From: Arenimonas malthae CC-JY-1
GTDB taxonomy: Bacteria; Pseudomonadota; Gammaproteobacteria; Xanthomonadales; Xanthomonadaceae
Direction: 5' to 3'
Length of the DNA stretch: 53,834 nucleotides
Assembly: GCF_000747075.1 (NCBI RefSeq)
Contig: NZ_AVCH01000203.1
Location: forward strand, 1-53,834
The position numbers were made by a program, and so were the translations under genes. Shown here piece after piece: positions 1-8,707 of this stretch; position 1 is the first letter of the stretch, and each line of letters starts with the position of its first letter. The notes beneath the pieces are model-generated. The model did no database searches. It was not told the origin of the DNA and worked only from the letters and a program-made list of their open reading frames with translations.

Positions 1-1742
1 AGGCGCCATGCGCGCCCGTCCACCACGCCGGACACGCCTTGCCCGGGCGCGGCCACCACGTGCGAGGCCACCGGCACCGCGCCGTCGGCGAAGGCGGCGG
101 CCAGCGGGTGGCCGGCGTTGGCTTCCAGCGCGGCGGCGATGCGCTGCAGTTCGACCACGTCGCCGTCGCCGACGGCTTCCGCGCGCACCAGGCGCGGGCG
201 GCCCAGCGTAAGCGTGCCGGTCTTGTCGAGCACCACGGTGTCGGCCTGGGCCAGGGTTTCCAGCGCGTCGGCGCCCAGCGCCAGCACGCCGCGTTTCGCC
301 AGCGCGCCGTGCGAGGTGGCCAGCGCCGCCGGCACCGCCAGCGACAGCGCGCAGGGGCAGCTGACCACCAGCACCGCCAGCGCGATCTCGAACGCGCGCG
401 CCGGTTCCACCTGCCACCAGGCCCAGAACACCAGGCCGGCGGCGATGAACAGCGCCACCACGAAACGCATCGCCACCGCGTCGGCGAAACGCGCCAGCCG
501 CGGCCGCTGCGCCTGCGCCTGTTCCACCGCGCGGGTGAGCTGAGAAAGCCGCGTGTCGCTGCCGGTGCGGGTGACGCGCAGGCGCGCGGCCGATTCGCGG
601 CAGGTGCTGCCGGCGTAGAGCAGGTCGCCCGCGGCCTTGGGTACGGGCACCGATTCGCCGGTGAGCAGGGATTCGTCCATGGCCGCGGCGCGGTCGAGCA
701 GTTCGCCGTCGGCGGGTACGGTGTCGCCGGCAGCCACCTGCACCACGTCGCCCGCGGCGAGCGCGGTGACGGGCACCTGTTCGCGGCCGGCAATGGTTTC
801 GCGCCAGGCCAGGGCGGGCTGGGCGCGCGCCAGCGTGTCGAGCTGGGCGCTGGCCTGGCGGCGCGCCATGCGTTCGAGGAAACGCGCGGCCAGCAGGAAC
901 AGCACGAACATCACCGCCGCGTCGTACCAGACATGGGCGCCGCCGCGCAGCGTTTCCACCAGGCTGGCGAAGTAGGCCAGCAGCACCGACGTGGCCACCA
1001 GCGTGTCCATGCCCGGGCGGCGGTGGCGCAGCTCGGCCACCATTCCGGTCAGGAAGGGCCAGCCGGAGAAGAACACCACCGGCGTCGAGACCAGGAAGGT
1101 GATCCAGCGGAAGAAATCGCGCGTCGCCGGCGCCATTTCGTTGGCGGTGTCGAGGTAGAGCGCCTCGGCGAACATCATCGCCTGCGTGGCGCCCAGCGCG
1201 GCCACGCCCAGGCGGGCGATCAGGCGGTTGCGTTCGCGCCGGCGCTCGCGTTCGGCGGCTTCGCCCTGGGCCAGGTGCGGGCGGTAACCCAGTGCGGCCA
1301 GGCGCGAGAGTACGGTCGAAAGCGGCGTCGCGGCGGGGTTCCAGCCGATGCGCACGCGGCCGGTGACGGCGTTGGCGCCCACGTCGCAGACGCCCGGCTC
1401 GCGCCGCAGCGCGTGGTCGATGAGCCAGGCGCAGGCGGCGCAGCGCATGCCTTCCACCACCACGGTGATCTCGCGGCCTTCGGGCGTGGCCACGGCGTGG
1501 CCGGCCTGCACGTCGCCGCGGTCCCAGGCGCTGTAGTCGCCGGGGGCGATGTCGACGCGGGCGCCGTCGGCCTGGCGCAGGGTGTAGTAATCGGCCAGGC
1601 CGGCGTCGCGGATCCAGTTGGCGGCGGCGCCGCAGCCGGTGCAGCAGACCAGGCGGTCCTGGTCGCCGATGCGCACCTTCACCGGGTCGGCGGGCAGGGC
1701 TTCACCGCAATGGAAGCAGCGCAGGTCCAACGCGCGGTTCAC
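1..1742 (-). CDS. ccoI: Copper-translocating P-type ATPase for cbb3 oxidase assembly (CcoI/FixI), 3' end cut off by window edge
   Basis: P1B-type ATPase of the inner membrane, needed in this family to supply copper to the CcoN active site. The 580 visible residues carry an N-terminal Cys-rich segment (C9, C12, C33, C34, C37), a heavy-metal-associated domain with the metal site MRCAAC near 99-104, membrane helices, the ion-channel motif SCPC (Cys 462 and 464) and the phosphorylation motif DKTGT with Asp506. The nucleotide-binding and last membrane part lie outside the window. The start is a GTG at 1742 that overlaps the ccoH stop in the four-base sequence GTGA, so translation is probably coupled. 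It is the last visible gene of the ccoNOQP-x-GHI operon. The SCPC channel motif and the operon position separate it from ordinary CopA. Confidence 0.95.
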   Translation of the reverse strand, partial: MNRALDLRCFHCGEALPADPVKVRIGDQDRLVCCTGCGAAANWIRDAGLADYYTLRQADGARVDIAPGDYSAWDRGDVQAGHAVATPEGREITVVVEGMRCAACAWLIDHALRREPGVCDVGANAVTGRVRIGWNPAATPLSTVLSRLAALGYRPHLAQGEAAERERRRERNRLIARLGVAALGATQAMMFAEALYLDTANEMAPATRDFFRWITFLVSTPVVFFSGWPFLTGMVAELRHRRPGMDTLVATSVLLAYFASLVETLRGGAHVWYDAAVMFVLFLLAARFLERMARRQASAQLDTLARAQPALAWRETIAGREQVPVTALAAGDVVQVAAGDTVPADGELLDRAAAMDESLLTGESVPVPKAAGDLLYAGSTCRESAARLRVTRTGSDTRLSQLTRAVEQAQAQRPRLARFADAVAMRFVVALFIAAGLVFWAWWQVEPARAFEIALAVLVVSCPCALSLAVPAALATSHGALAKRGVLALGADALETLAQADTVVLDKTGTLTLGRPRLVRAEAVGDGDVVELQRIAAALEANAGHPLAAAFADGAVPVASHVVAAPGQGVSGVVDGRAWR

Positions 1743-2236
1743 GGCGTGGTGACCGCCGGCTCCAGGCGCAGTTCGGTGTCACCGGGCTGGTAGCGGCCCA
1801 CCAGGCGCCAGCTGCCGTCGGCGGCCAGCAGGCGCACGTGCCAGCCGTGCGGCGCGGCGATGGATTCGCCGGCGCGCCAGCCGCGCGGGTCGGGCGAGAG
1901 CGCGACCTGGCGGTCGAGCGAGGATTCGATCGGGTGCACCAGCTGCAGCACCGGGGCCACCGGGCCGGCGGACTGCCCGAGCACCACCAGCGCGGACTCC
2001 GGGCCCAGCGTGAGCGTGGCCGCCAGGCCGCGCGCAGCGGCGGTTTCGTCGGCTTCGATGGACGCCACCTGCACCTGGGCGGTGCGGCGCACCTTGTCGG
2101 GGTTGGCGTCGGTGGCGCTGTCGCCCATGGCCACGGCCAGGGTCCAGAAGCCGGCCACCACCGTGGCCGCGGGGATGCCCAGCACCAGCCAGGCCACGGG
2201 GTTTCCGAAACGGCTGCGCTTGCCTTCGCCGTCCAT
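1739..2236 (-). CDS. ccoH: cbb3 oxidase assembly protein FixH/CcoH family
   Basis: Protein of 165 residues with one N-terminal membrane segment at about residues 13-33 and a periplasmic domain ending in beta-rich sequence (GWHVRLLAADGSWRLVGRY region), the usual FixH layout. Family members stabilise and help assemble the cbb3 oxidase. The ATG at 2236 overlaps the ccoG stop codon (ATGA), and its own stop overlaps the GTG start of ccoI (GTGA). Sequence similarity in FixH proteins is low, so the call rests on size, topology and the conserved G-H-I gene order. Confidence 0.88.
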   Translation of the reverse strand: MDGEGKRSRFGNPVAWLVLGIPAATVVAGFWTLAVAMGDSATDANPDKVRRTAQVQVASIEADETAAARGLAATLTLGPESALVVLGQSAGPVAPVLQLVHPIESSLDRQVALSPDPRGWRAGESIAAPHGWHVRLLAADGSWRLVGRYQPGDTELRLEPAVTTP

Positions 2237-3789
2237 CAGAAGGGCCCGAAGAACCGGGTTTCCTCGGTCTCGCTCACGCCCTCGGCGTCGGACTCGACCA
2301 CGAAGTCCACGTCCACGCGGCCCTTGGCCAGGCCGGCCGGCGCGCGCAGCGTGACGGGCACGGTGAGCACTTCCTCGGCGGCCGCGGCGTGCACGGCGTC
2401 GGCTTCCACCAGGGTGATGCCCTCGGGGCCGACCACGCGGATGCGGAAATGGCGCGCCTGCGTGTCCTTGTTGACGATGCGCAGGGTGTAGCCGTTTTCG
2501 ATGCTGCCGTCGGCGGCGGTGCGGTAGAGCGCGTTGCGGTCGCGCATGACGTCGACGATGAGCGGGCTGCGCTGCACGATGCCCACGGCGGTGCCGATGG
2601 CCAGCGCGCACAGCAGCGCGGCGTAGACCAGCACGCGCGGGCGAACGACCTTGTTGGGCTTGCCCTCGACCGCGTTCTGGGTGGTGTAGCGCACCAGGCC
2701 GCGCGGGTAGCCGATCTTGTCCATCACCTCGTCGCAGGCGTCCACGCAGGCGCCGCAGGCGATGCACTCGTACTGCAGGCCGTTGCGGATGTCGATGCCG
2801 GTCGGGCAGACCTGCACGCAGATGGTGCAGTCGATGCAGTCGCCGAGGTCCTCGGGCGAATTCACCACGGGCGGCGGCGGCAGGCCCGACTGCGCGTCCA
2901 CCACCAGGCCGGTGGTGGCGCGGGCGCCGAGCTGCAGGTCGGCGGCGCTGCGGTGCTGGGCGGCGTGCACGACGGCGCTGGTGGCCACGTCCACGCCCAG
3001 CAGGCCGCGGGCGCGCTCGAGCACGCTGGCCACTTTGCCCTTCTTGCGCGGGCCGCGCGGCTCGCCGCGCATCGGGTCGTAGGCGATGATCAGGGTGTTG
3101 CGGTCGAACATGGCGCCCTGGAAGCGCGCGTAGGGGCACATGTACTTGCACACCTGCTCGCGCAGCACGCCGGCGTTGCCCCAGGTGGCCAGCGAATAGA
3201 ACAGCACCCAGAAGGTTTCCCAACCGCCCCAGGCGAAGGGCAGCAGGCGGTCGGCCAGGTCGCGGATGGGGGTGAAGTAGCCGACGAAGGTGAAGCCGGT
3301 CCAGAGCGCGAACACGAACCACAGGATGTGCTTGGAGACCTTGCGCAGGGCCTTTTCGCGGGTCCACGGCGCCTTGTCGAGCTTCATGCGCTTGGCGCGG
3401 TCGCCCTCGGTCCAGCGCTCCATCCAGATGAAGACTTCCGTCCACACCGTCTGCGGGCAGGCGTAGCCGCACCACAGGCGGCCGGCGAGGGCGGTGAAGA
3501 AGAACAGCGACAGGCCCGCCATGATCATCAGCAGGGCCAGGAACAGGAAATCCTGCGGCCAGAACACCAGCCCGAACACGTAGAACTTGCGCGCCGGCAG
3601 GTCCCACAGCACGGCCTGGCGGTCGTCCCACTGCAGCCAGGCGAAGGCGTAGTACATGCCCAGCAGCCAGATCACCGCCGCCTTGCGCAGGCGCTGGAAG
3701 CGGCCGTCCTGCTCGCGCGGGTAGACCTTCTTCTCGGAAACGTAGAGGGAGACTTCCTCCACGAGCTCGCTGGGGATTTCCTTGGCCAC
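2236..3789 (-). CDS. ccoG: cbb3 oxidase accessory ferredoxin-like membrane protein CcoG
   Basis: Integral membrane iron-sulfur protein of 517 residues. The N-terminal half has several membrane segments and the CcoG hallmarks CGYACPQTVW and CKYMCPYARFQ; the middle has two ferredoxin-type 4Fe-4S motifs (CIDCTICVQVCPTG and CIACGACVDACD); another membrane helix and an immunoglobulin-like C-terminal domain follow. In the family it acts in copper reduction and cbb3 assembly. The start is GTG at 3789, six bases after the preceding stop. Oddity: a stretch of about 50 residues rich in Ala, Val and Pro (roughly residues 245-300) separates the membrane half from the first ferredoxin motif, where well-known CcoG proteins have a much shorter link. 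Confidence 0.96.
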   Translation of the reverse strand: MAKEIPSELVEEVSLYVSEKKVYPREQDGRFQRLRKAAVIWLLGMYYAFAWLQWDDRQAVLWDLPARKFYVFGLVFWPQDFLFLALLMIMAGLSLFFFTALAGRLWCGYACPQTVWTEVFIWMERWTEGDRAKRMKLDKAPWTREKALRKVSKHILWFVFALWTGFTFVGYFTPIRDLADRLLPFAWGGWETFWVLFYSLATWGNAGVLREQVCKYMCPYARFQGAMFDRNTLIIAYDPMRGEPRGPRKKGKVASVLERARGLLGVDVATSAVVHAAQHRSAADLQLGARATTGLVVDAQSGLPPPPVVNSPEDLGDCIDCTICVQVCPTGIDIRNGLQYECIACGACVDACDEVMDKIGYPRGLVRYTTQNAVEGKPNKVVRPRVLVYAALLCALAIGTAVGIVQRSPLIVDVMRDRNALYRTAADGSIENGYTLRIVNKDTQARHFRIRVVGPEGITLVEADAVHAAAAEEVLTVPVTLRAPAGLAKGRVDVDFVVESDAEGVSETEETRFFGPF

Positions 3790-3795
3790 GTCGGC

Positions 3796-4089
3796 TCAGT
3801 CCTTGGGCAACGGCTTGTTGTAGCGGCTTGCCGGCCGCAGCAGGATCCAGGTGAACAGGCTGCTGCTGGCGGTGCAGGCCCAGAACATGAAGAAGCCGAT
3901 CGTGTAGCCGACGCCGCGGCTGACTTCGATGTCCGGGAAGGTCATGTCGCGCAGCAGCAGCGGGTCGACGAAGGCGAAGAACACCATCGTGGCCACGCCG
4001 GCGGCGAAGAAGCTGGGCCAGAGGATCGCCCCGAGCCGCTGCGCGAGCGGCCGGGGCGGGTGGTCGAAGCGGGCGTCGGCCGGGGTCAC
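3796..4089 (-). CDS. Small two-helix membrane protein between ccoP and ccoG, function unknown
   Basis: Predicted 97-residue protein starting at a GTG (4089) that overlaps the ccoP stop as GTGA. It has a hydrophilic N-terminus, then two hydrophobic segments (around LWPSFFAAGVATMVFFAF and GYTIGFFMFWACTASSSLF) and a short basic tail ending NKPLPKD. The coupled start, the six-base gap to ccoG and the absence of another candidate frame support a real gene. I do not recognise a named family. Its position inside the cbb3 operon suggests a role in oxidase assembly or stability, which is inference only. A longer reading from a GTG at 4134 is possible but would run deep into ccoP. Confidence 0.75.
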   Translation of the reverse strand: MTPADARFDHPPRPLAQRLGAILWPSFFAAGVATMVFFAFVDPLLLRDMTFPDIEVSRGVGYTIGFFMFWACTASSSLFTWILLRPASRYNKPLPKD

Positions 4090-5009
4090 GGCGTGGCCTG
4101 GGCGGCCGCGTCCTTGCCGTGGGTCAGCGACCACACGTAGGCGCCCACGAGGCGCACGCGGGTATCGCCGATGATCGGTTCATGCGCCGGCATCATGCCC
4201 TGGCGGCCCTTGTTGATACCTTCGCTGATGGTGGCGAAGTCGCTGCCATAAAGCCAGACGTCGTCGGTCAGGTTGGGCGCGCCCAGCATCGGGTTGCCCT
4301 TGCCGTCCACGCCGTGGCAAGCCGCGCAGACGCCGGCGAAGCGGGCCTTGCCGGCTTCGGCCAGGGCCGGGTCGGCCTTGATGCCCGACAGGCTCTGCAC
4401 GTAGGCCGTCACCTCGGTCACGCCGACGTCGCCGCCGATGGCCGCGGCCAGCGGCGGCATCGCCGCCTGGCGGCCCTGCAGCAGGGTCGTCAGGATCTGG
4501 TCGGGGCTGCCGCCCCAGAGCCAGTCGTTGTCGGTGAGGTTGGGGAAGCCCTTGGCGCCGCGCGCGTCGGAACCATGGCACTGGGCGCAGTGGTTCGCGA
4601 ACAGGCGGGCACCGAAGGCCACGGCCTCGGGGTGCTTGGCGACCTCGTCGATGGCCATGCCGGCGAAGCGGCCGTAGGCCTCTTCCAGGCGGGCGTCGGC
4701 CTCGGCCTTCTCGGCGTCGTGCTCCTTGGCCGAGGTCCAGCCCGAGGTGCCGGCGAAGTTGCCGAAGCCCGGGTACCAGGCCAGGTAGCCGATCGAGAAC
4801 ACGATGGTGATCCAGAACAGGTTGATCCACCAGCGCGGCAGCGGCTTGTTGTACTCGGTGAGGTCGCCGTCCCAGACGTGGCCGGTGGTTTCGGCGGTGT
4901 TCTTGCCGTCGTTGCCGCGGCGGCGGGAGGTGACCCACAGCAGCCAGGCGCAGCCGACGATGTTGATGACGACCAGGATGATGACGTAAAGGGACCAGCC
5001 GGTGTTCAT
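4086..5009 (-). CDS. ccoP: cbb3-type cytochrome c oxidase diheme subunit CcoP
   Basis: Membrane-anchored diheme cytochrome c of 307 residues that passes electrons from soluble cytochrome c to CcoO/CcoN. Two membrane segments (about residues 5-26 and 60-80) are followed by two periplasmic class I cytochrome c domains with CAQCH at 141-145 and CAACH at 228-232, each followed by candidate Met axial ligands (AAMPP and GMMPAH). The conserved N-terminal pattern ending EYNKPLPRWW is typical of CcoP. The ATG at 5009 overlaps the ccoQ stop (ATGA). Confidence 0.98.
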   Translation of the reverse strand: MNTGWSLYVIILVVINIVGCAWLLWVTSRRRGNDGKNTAETTGHVWDGDLTEYNKPLPRWWINLFWITIVFSIGYLAWYPGFGNFAGTSGWTSAKEHDAEKAEADARLEEAYGRFAGMAIDEVAKHPEAVAFGARLFANHCAQCHGSDARGAKGFPNLTDNDWLWGGSPDQILTTLLQGRQAAMPPLAAAIGGDVGVTEVTAYVQSLSGIKADPALAEAGKARFAGVCAACHGVDGKGNPMLGAPNLTDDVWLYGSDFATISEGINKGRQGMMPAHEPIIGDTRVRLVGAYVWSLTHGKDAAAQATP

Positions 5010-5146
5010 GGGGTGTTCTCGCTCTGGTCTTCAAGGGGAAGGCGGGCGGCGGCGTCGAACTCGGCCTTTCGCTTCTTGCTGAAGGCCCAGCCCACGCCAC
5101 CTAGGAAGGTGGCCAGCAGGATGGCGGTGGTGATTCCGGCGATCAT
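5006..5146 (-). CDS. ccoQ: cbb3 oxidase small subunit CcoQ/FixQ
   Basis: A 46-residue protein: MIAGITTAILLATFLGGVGW forms one membrane helix, followed by Lys/Arg-rich FSKKRKAEFDAAARLPLED, the usual CcoQ pattern of a single helix and a short charged cytoplasmic tail. It starts three bases after the ccoO stop and its own stop overlaps the ccoP start. CcoQ stabilises the CcoP interaction with the core in several species. Confidence 0.9.
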   Translation of the reverse strand: MIAGITTAILLATFLGGVGWAFSKKRKAEFDAAARLPLEDQSENTP

Positions 5147-5149
5147 GGT

Positions 5150-5755
5150 TCAGCCCTTGGGTGCGTTCTTGCCGAGGCCCTGGAGATAGGCGACCAGCGC
5201 GTCCAGCTCGGACTTGCCGGTGACCACGGCGGCGGCGCCGTCGATCTCCTCGTCGGTGTACGGGTCGCCCAGGCGCTGGAGGGCGCGCATGTTGGCGGCG
5301 ACCGCGGCCGGGTCCACCGGCGTTTCGGCCAGCCACGGGTAGGCGGGCATGTTCGACACCGGCACCACGTCGCGCGGGTTCATCAGGTGCACGCGGTGCC
5401 AGTCGTCGCTGTAGCGGCCGCCGACGCGGGCCAGGTCCGGGCCGGTGCGCTTGCTGCCCCACTGGAACGGGCGGTCGTACACCGACTCGCCGGCCAGCGA
5501 ATAGTGGCCGTAGCGCTCGGTCTCGTGGCGCAGGGTGCGCACCATCTGCGAGTGGCAGTTGTAGCAACCCTCGCGGACGTAGACGTCGCGCCCGGCCAGC
5601 TCGAGCGGGCCGTAGGGCTTCACGCCCGGCAGCGGCTGCACGGTCTCGGCCTGGTACATCAGCGGGATGATCTCGGCCAGGCCACCGAAGGAGATGGCGA
5701 CGGCGATGAGGATCGCCATCCAGCCGACATTGGTTTCGATTTTCTCGTGGCTCAT
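5150..5755 (-). CDS. ccoO: cbb3-type cytochrome c oxidase monoheme subunit CcoO
   Basis: Membrane-anchored cytochrome c subunit of 201 residues. The chosen ATG at 5755 gives the canonical start [11 protein letters not shown] followed by one membrane helix (about 11-32), then the heme-binding motif CYNCH at 64-68 and conserved family stretches ([34 protein letters not shown]) including the axial Met. A longer frame to 5806 would overlap ccoN by about 40 bases and adds an unlikely Arg/Pro-rich extension. It is ten bases downstream of ccoN. Confidence 0.98.
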   Translation of the reverse strand: MSHEKIETNVGWMAILIAVAISFGGLAEIIPLMYQAETVQPLPGVKPYGPLELAGRDVYVREGCYNCHSQMVRTLRHETERYGHYSLAGESVYDRPFQWGSKRTGPDLARVGGRYSDDWHRVHLMNPRDVVPVSNMPAYPWLAETPVDPAAVAANMRALQRLGDPYTDEEIDGAAAVVTGKSELDALVAYLQGLGKNAPKG

Positions 5756-5765
5756 GTCGGGGTCC

Positions 5766-7208
5766 TCAGGCGTGGGCTTCGGCGGCCGGCGGCAGCACCG
5801 GGGCATCGACCCGGCCCTTCGCCAGCTTGAAGGTGCGGATGGTGTTGACCGTCATCAGGCCCATGCCCGCGATCACCAGCACGCCGCCGATCAGGCGCAC
5901 CAGGTAGTACGGGTAGTTGAACTCGACGATCTCGGAGAAGGCGTAGGTGAGCGTGCCGTCGTCGTTGGCGGCGCGCGCCATCAGGCCCTGGTAGATGCCG
6001 GCGATCCACATCGACACGGTGTAGAGAACCACGCCGATGGTGTGCACCCAGAAGTGCTGGTCGATCATCTTCGTGCTGGCCATTTCCTTCAGGCCCAGGC
6101 AGCGCGGGATCAGCATGTAGATCGAGCCGATCGAGATCATGGCCACCCAGCCCAGCGCGCCGGAGTGCACGTGGCCGATGGTCCAGTCGGTGTAGTGGCT
6201 GAGCGCGTTGACCGTCTTGATCGACATCATCGGGCCCTCGAAGGTGCTCATCATGTAGAACGAGATGGCCACCACGAGGAACTTGATGATCGGGTCGGTG
6301 CGCAGCTTGTGCCAGGCGCCCGAGAGGGTCATCACGCCGTTGATCGCGCCGCCCCACGAGGGCGCCAGCAGGATCAGCGAGAACACCATGCCAAGGCTCT
6401 GCGCCCAGTCGGGGATGGCCGTGTACTGCAGGTGGTGCGGGCCGGCCCACATGTAGATGGCGATCAGGGCCCAGAAGTGCACGATGGACAGCCGGTAGCT
6501 GTAGATCGGGCGGCCGGCCTGGCGCGGCACGAAGTAATACATCATGCCCAGGAAGCCGGCGGTCAGGAAGAAGCCCACCGCGTTGTGGCCGTACCACCAC
6601 TGCACCATCGCGTCGACGGCGCCGGAGTAGACCGGGTAGCTGTGCATCGCGCTTGCCGGCATGGCCAGCGAGTTGACGATGTGCAGCAGCGCCACGGCGA
6701 TGATGTAGGCGCCGTAGAACCAGTTCGCGACGAAGATGTGCTTCACGCGGCGCTTGGCGATGGTTCCGAAGAACAGCACGCCGTAGGCCACCCACACCAC
6801 CGCGATCAGGATGTCGATGGGCCAGGCCAGCTCGGCGTATTCCTTGCCCTGCGTGTAGCCCAGCGGCAGCGAGATGGCCGCGGCCAGGATGACCAGTTGC
6901 CAGCCCCAGAACACGAAGGCCGCCAGCTTGTCGCTGATCAGCCGGACGTGGCTGGTCCGCTGCACCACGTAAAGGCTGGTGGCGAACAGCGCGCAGCCGC
7001 CGAAGGCGAAGATCACCGCGTTGGTGTGCAAGGGCCGCAGGCGGCCGAAGCTGAGCCAGGCGGTGTCGAAGTTGAGGGCCGGCCAGTAGAGCTGGGCGGC
7101 GATGATCACCCCCACCAGCATGCCCACCACGCCCCAGACCACGGTCATCACTGCGAATTGCAGCACGACCTTGTCGTTGTACGTCTCTGCTTTGTTGTCG
7201 AGCGTCAT
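5766..7208 (-). CDS. ccoN: cbb3-type cytochrome c oxidase catalytic subunit CcoN
   Basis: Catalytic heme-copper subunit of 480 residues with about twelve membrane helices that reduces O2 to water with high affinity and pumps protons. Visible signatures include [14 protein letters not shown] (low-spin heme ligand His), [25 protein letters not shown] (CuB His and the cross-linked Tyr), [14 protein letters not shown] (CuB His pair), and [20 protein letters not shown] (heme b3 ligands). It is the first gene of the cco operon. A FNR-type box with a good -10 element ends 29 bases upstream of the ATG, and a GGGGA ribosome-binding sequence precedes it. Confidence 0.99.
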   Translation of the reverse strand: MTLDNKAETYNDKVVLQFAVMTVVWGVVGMLVGVIIAAQLYWPALNFDTAWLSFGRLRPLHTNAVIFAFGGCALFATSLYVVQRTSHVRLISDKLAAFVFWGWQLVILAAAISLPLGYTQGKEYAELAWPIDILIAVVWVAYGVLFFGTIAKRRVKHIFVANWFYGAYIIAVALLHIVNSLAMPASAMHSYPVYSGAVDAMVQWWYGHNAVGFFLTAGFLGMMYYFVPRQAGRPIYSYRLSIVHFWALIAIYMWAGPHHLQYTAIPDWAQSLGMVFSLILLAPSWGGAINGVMTLSGAWHKLRTDPIIKFLVVAISFYMMSTFEGPMMSIKTVNALSHYTDWTIGHVHSGALGWVAMISIGSIYMLIPRCLGLKEMASTKMIDQHFWVHTIGVVLYTVSMWIAGIYQGLMARAANDDGTLTYAFSEIVEFNYPYYLVRLIGGVLVIAGMGLMTVNTIRTFKLAKGRVDAPVLPPAAEAHA

Positions 7209-7236
7209 CGGTGTTGTCCCCGTTTACGTGCCGGCG

Positions 7237-7278
7237 ATTATGGGCAGCCCGGATTGCGGCCTGCTTGACCCTAGTCAA
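7237..7278 (-). promoter_or_regulatory. FNR/Anr-type promoter of the ccoNOQP operon
   Basis: Perfect dyad TTGAC-CCTA-GTCAA at 7265-7278. Reading on the minus strand, the -10 hexamer CATAAT occupies 7242-7237. The centres are 32 bp apart, which places the box at -41.5 for a start near 7230, leaving a 22-base leader before the ccoN ATG. This is class II FNR geometry. The regulator candidate is encoded at 45368-46117. Confidence 0.85.
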
Positions 7279-7339
7279 TTCACGTCGCCCGCGGCGCCTC
7301 TCCCAAGGCGGCGGGCCCCCTTGCGGGCAATTTACCCCA

Positions 7340-7930
7340 CTACTTCGCGGCCAGCGCGGCCTTCACGGCGGCCAGGAAGGCCGGGTCGGGCACGCTGCCG
7401 AGCTTTTCCGTGCGGGCCAGCACGCTTCCGTCGCGGTCGAGCAGCACCATCGCCGAGGTGTGGTTGAACTCGCCGTCGGCCAGCGCGCGGTAGCGCACGC
7501 CCAGCACGGCGGCGAGCTTGCGGACGCCGGCGGCTTCGGTGCGGGCCAGGGTCCAGCGGGCCGGGTCGAGCCGGCGCTTGTCGAAGACCGAGCGGAGGGC
7601 GGCCACGTCGTCGCGGGCCGGGTCCAGGCTGACCAGCAGCACGCCCAGGCGGGCGCGTTCGGCCGGCGTGAGCGCGTGTTCCACGCCCTTGGCGCTGTCG
7701 ATGATCAGCGGGCAGACGTAGCGGCAGGAGGTATAGAACATCGCCACCAGGCGTACCCGGCCGCGGCCGTCGGCGAGCTGGAATTCGCGCCCGGACTGGT
7801 CGGTGTAGGCGTCGGACAGGCGGTAGGCCGAATCGCCGGGCAGGGCGGCGGCGGGGGTGGCCGCGGCGGCGGGCAGGGCGCTGGCGGCCAGGCCCAGCAG
7901 GGTGGCCAGCAGGAGCTCACGGAGGTTCAT
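7340..7930 (-). CDS. SCO1/SenC family copper chaperone or thiol-disulfide protein
   Basis: Periplasmic protein of 196 residues with a signal peptide (about 1-24) and a thioredoxin-like SCO fold. The copper-binding or redox residues of the family are present: Cys69 and Cys73 in SCRYVCP and His157 in FNHTS. SCO proteins deliver copper to, or reduce thiols in, copper enzymes. Here the ATG overlaps the nirV stop (ATGA), so the gene is co-translated with nirK-nirV. A role in loading NirK copper sites, or the CuB site of the oxidase encoded downstream, is inference. Confidence 0.93.
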   Translation of the reverse strand: MNLRELLLATLLGLAASALPAAAATPAAALPGDSAYRLSDAYTDQSGREFQLADGRGRVRLVAMFYTSCRYVCPLIIDSAKGVEHALTPAERARLGVLLVSLDPARDDVAALRSVFDKRRLDPARWTLARTEAAGVRKLAAVLGVRYRALADGEFNHTSAMVLLDRDGSVLARTEKLGSVPDPAFLAAVKAALAAK

Positions 7931-8706
7931 GGGGTTTTCCCCGGCAGGTCCCGCGCGCAGCGGAAACCCAGGTTGGCGGTGGTGTCTTCGGCCTGCAGGG
8001 CCGAGAGCATGGCCACGCGCATGAGCACGGCGTAATTCTCGCGGTCGTCCATGGACAGGGCGCCGGCGCCGCAGAACTTGAGGTTGTCGGGGTCGCCCTG
8101 GTCGCGGTTGTCGGCCGAGACCAGCATGGCGCTGTAGTCCTCGACCCATTCCCAGACCAGGCCGTGCAGGTCGCGCACGCCGTGCAGGTCGGCCGGGCCC
8201 TGGCCCACCACCGCCAGCGGGCGGTTCGAGGGCAGCGAGTACCAGGCCAGGATGCGTTCGCGCCAGGCCGGGTCGCTGCGGGCGTCGGCGCGGGTTTCGT
8301 CGGCGGCCGCGGCGTATTCCCATTCGGCCCAGGTGGGCAGGCGGGCGCCCTGGGCTTCGCAGTAGGCCTGGGCGGCGAACCAGCTGACGTTCGTGACCGG
8401 TTGCGCCGGCAGCGCCGCCGGGCCCAGGGTGGTGGGACCCTGCCAGTGCTTGAGGTAGCGCGGCTCGGCGAAGACTTCCGGCGCCTTCCCGCGCTGCCAG
8501 TCGGGATGGCGGCGCACGAAGTCCAGGAACTGCGCGTTCGTCACCGGCAGCCGCTGCAGTTCGAACGGCGCCACCTTCACCTTGCCGCCGGTGTCCTCGT
8601 ACAGGAGCACCGAGTTGAACTCTCCGCCCGGCAGCCGCGCCCAGCCAGCCCCGGCCGCGAGGCCGGGGCTGGCGAGCAGGGCCAGGGCGAGCCAGGCCGC
8701 GCGCAT
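7927..8706 (-). CDS. nirV: NirV-like protein, formylglycine-generating-enzyme (SUMF1) family
   Basis: Protein of 259 residues with an N-terminal signal peptide (ending about residue 19) and a SUMF1/FGE-type domain: LPVTNAQFLDFVRRHPDW, PVTNVSWFAAQAYCEAQGARLPTWAEWEYAA, DLHGLVWEWVED and LGFRCARD are characteristic blocks. Proteins of this family are repeatedly found next to nirK under the name NirV; their exact function is not settled. It begins one base after the nirK stop and overlaps the SCO gene, so the three form one transcription unit. Confidence 0.9.
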   Translation of the reverse strand: MRAAWLALALLASPGLAAGAGWARLPGGEFNSVLLYEDTGGKVKVAPFELQRLPVTNAQFLDFVRRHPDWQRGKAPEVFAEPRYLKHWQGPTTLGPAALPAQPVTNVSWFAAQAYCEAQGARLPTWAEWEYAAAADETRADARSDPAWRERILAWYSLPSNRPLAVVGQGPADLHGVRDLHGLVWEWVEDYSAMLVSADNRDQGDPDNLKFCGAGALSMDDRENYAVLMRVAMLSALQAEDTTANLGFRCARDLPGKTP

Positions 8707-8707
8707 G

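Noticed and set aside
39-1793. Frame of 584 codons on plus opposite ccoI
   Set aside because: Antisense shadow; ccoI on minus has complete P-type ATPase motifs and a coupled start.
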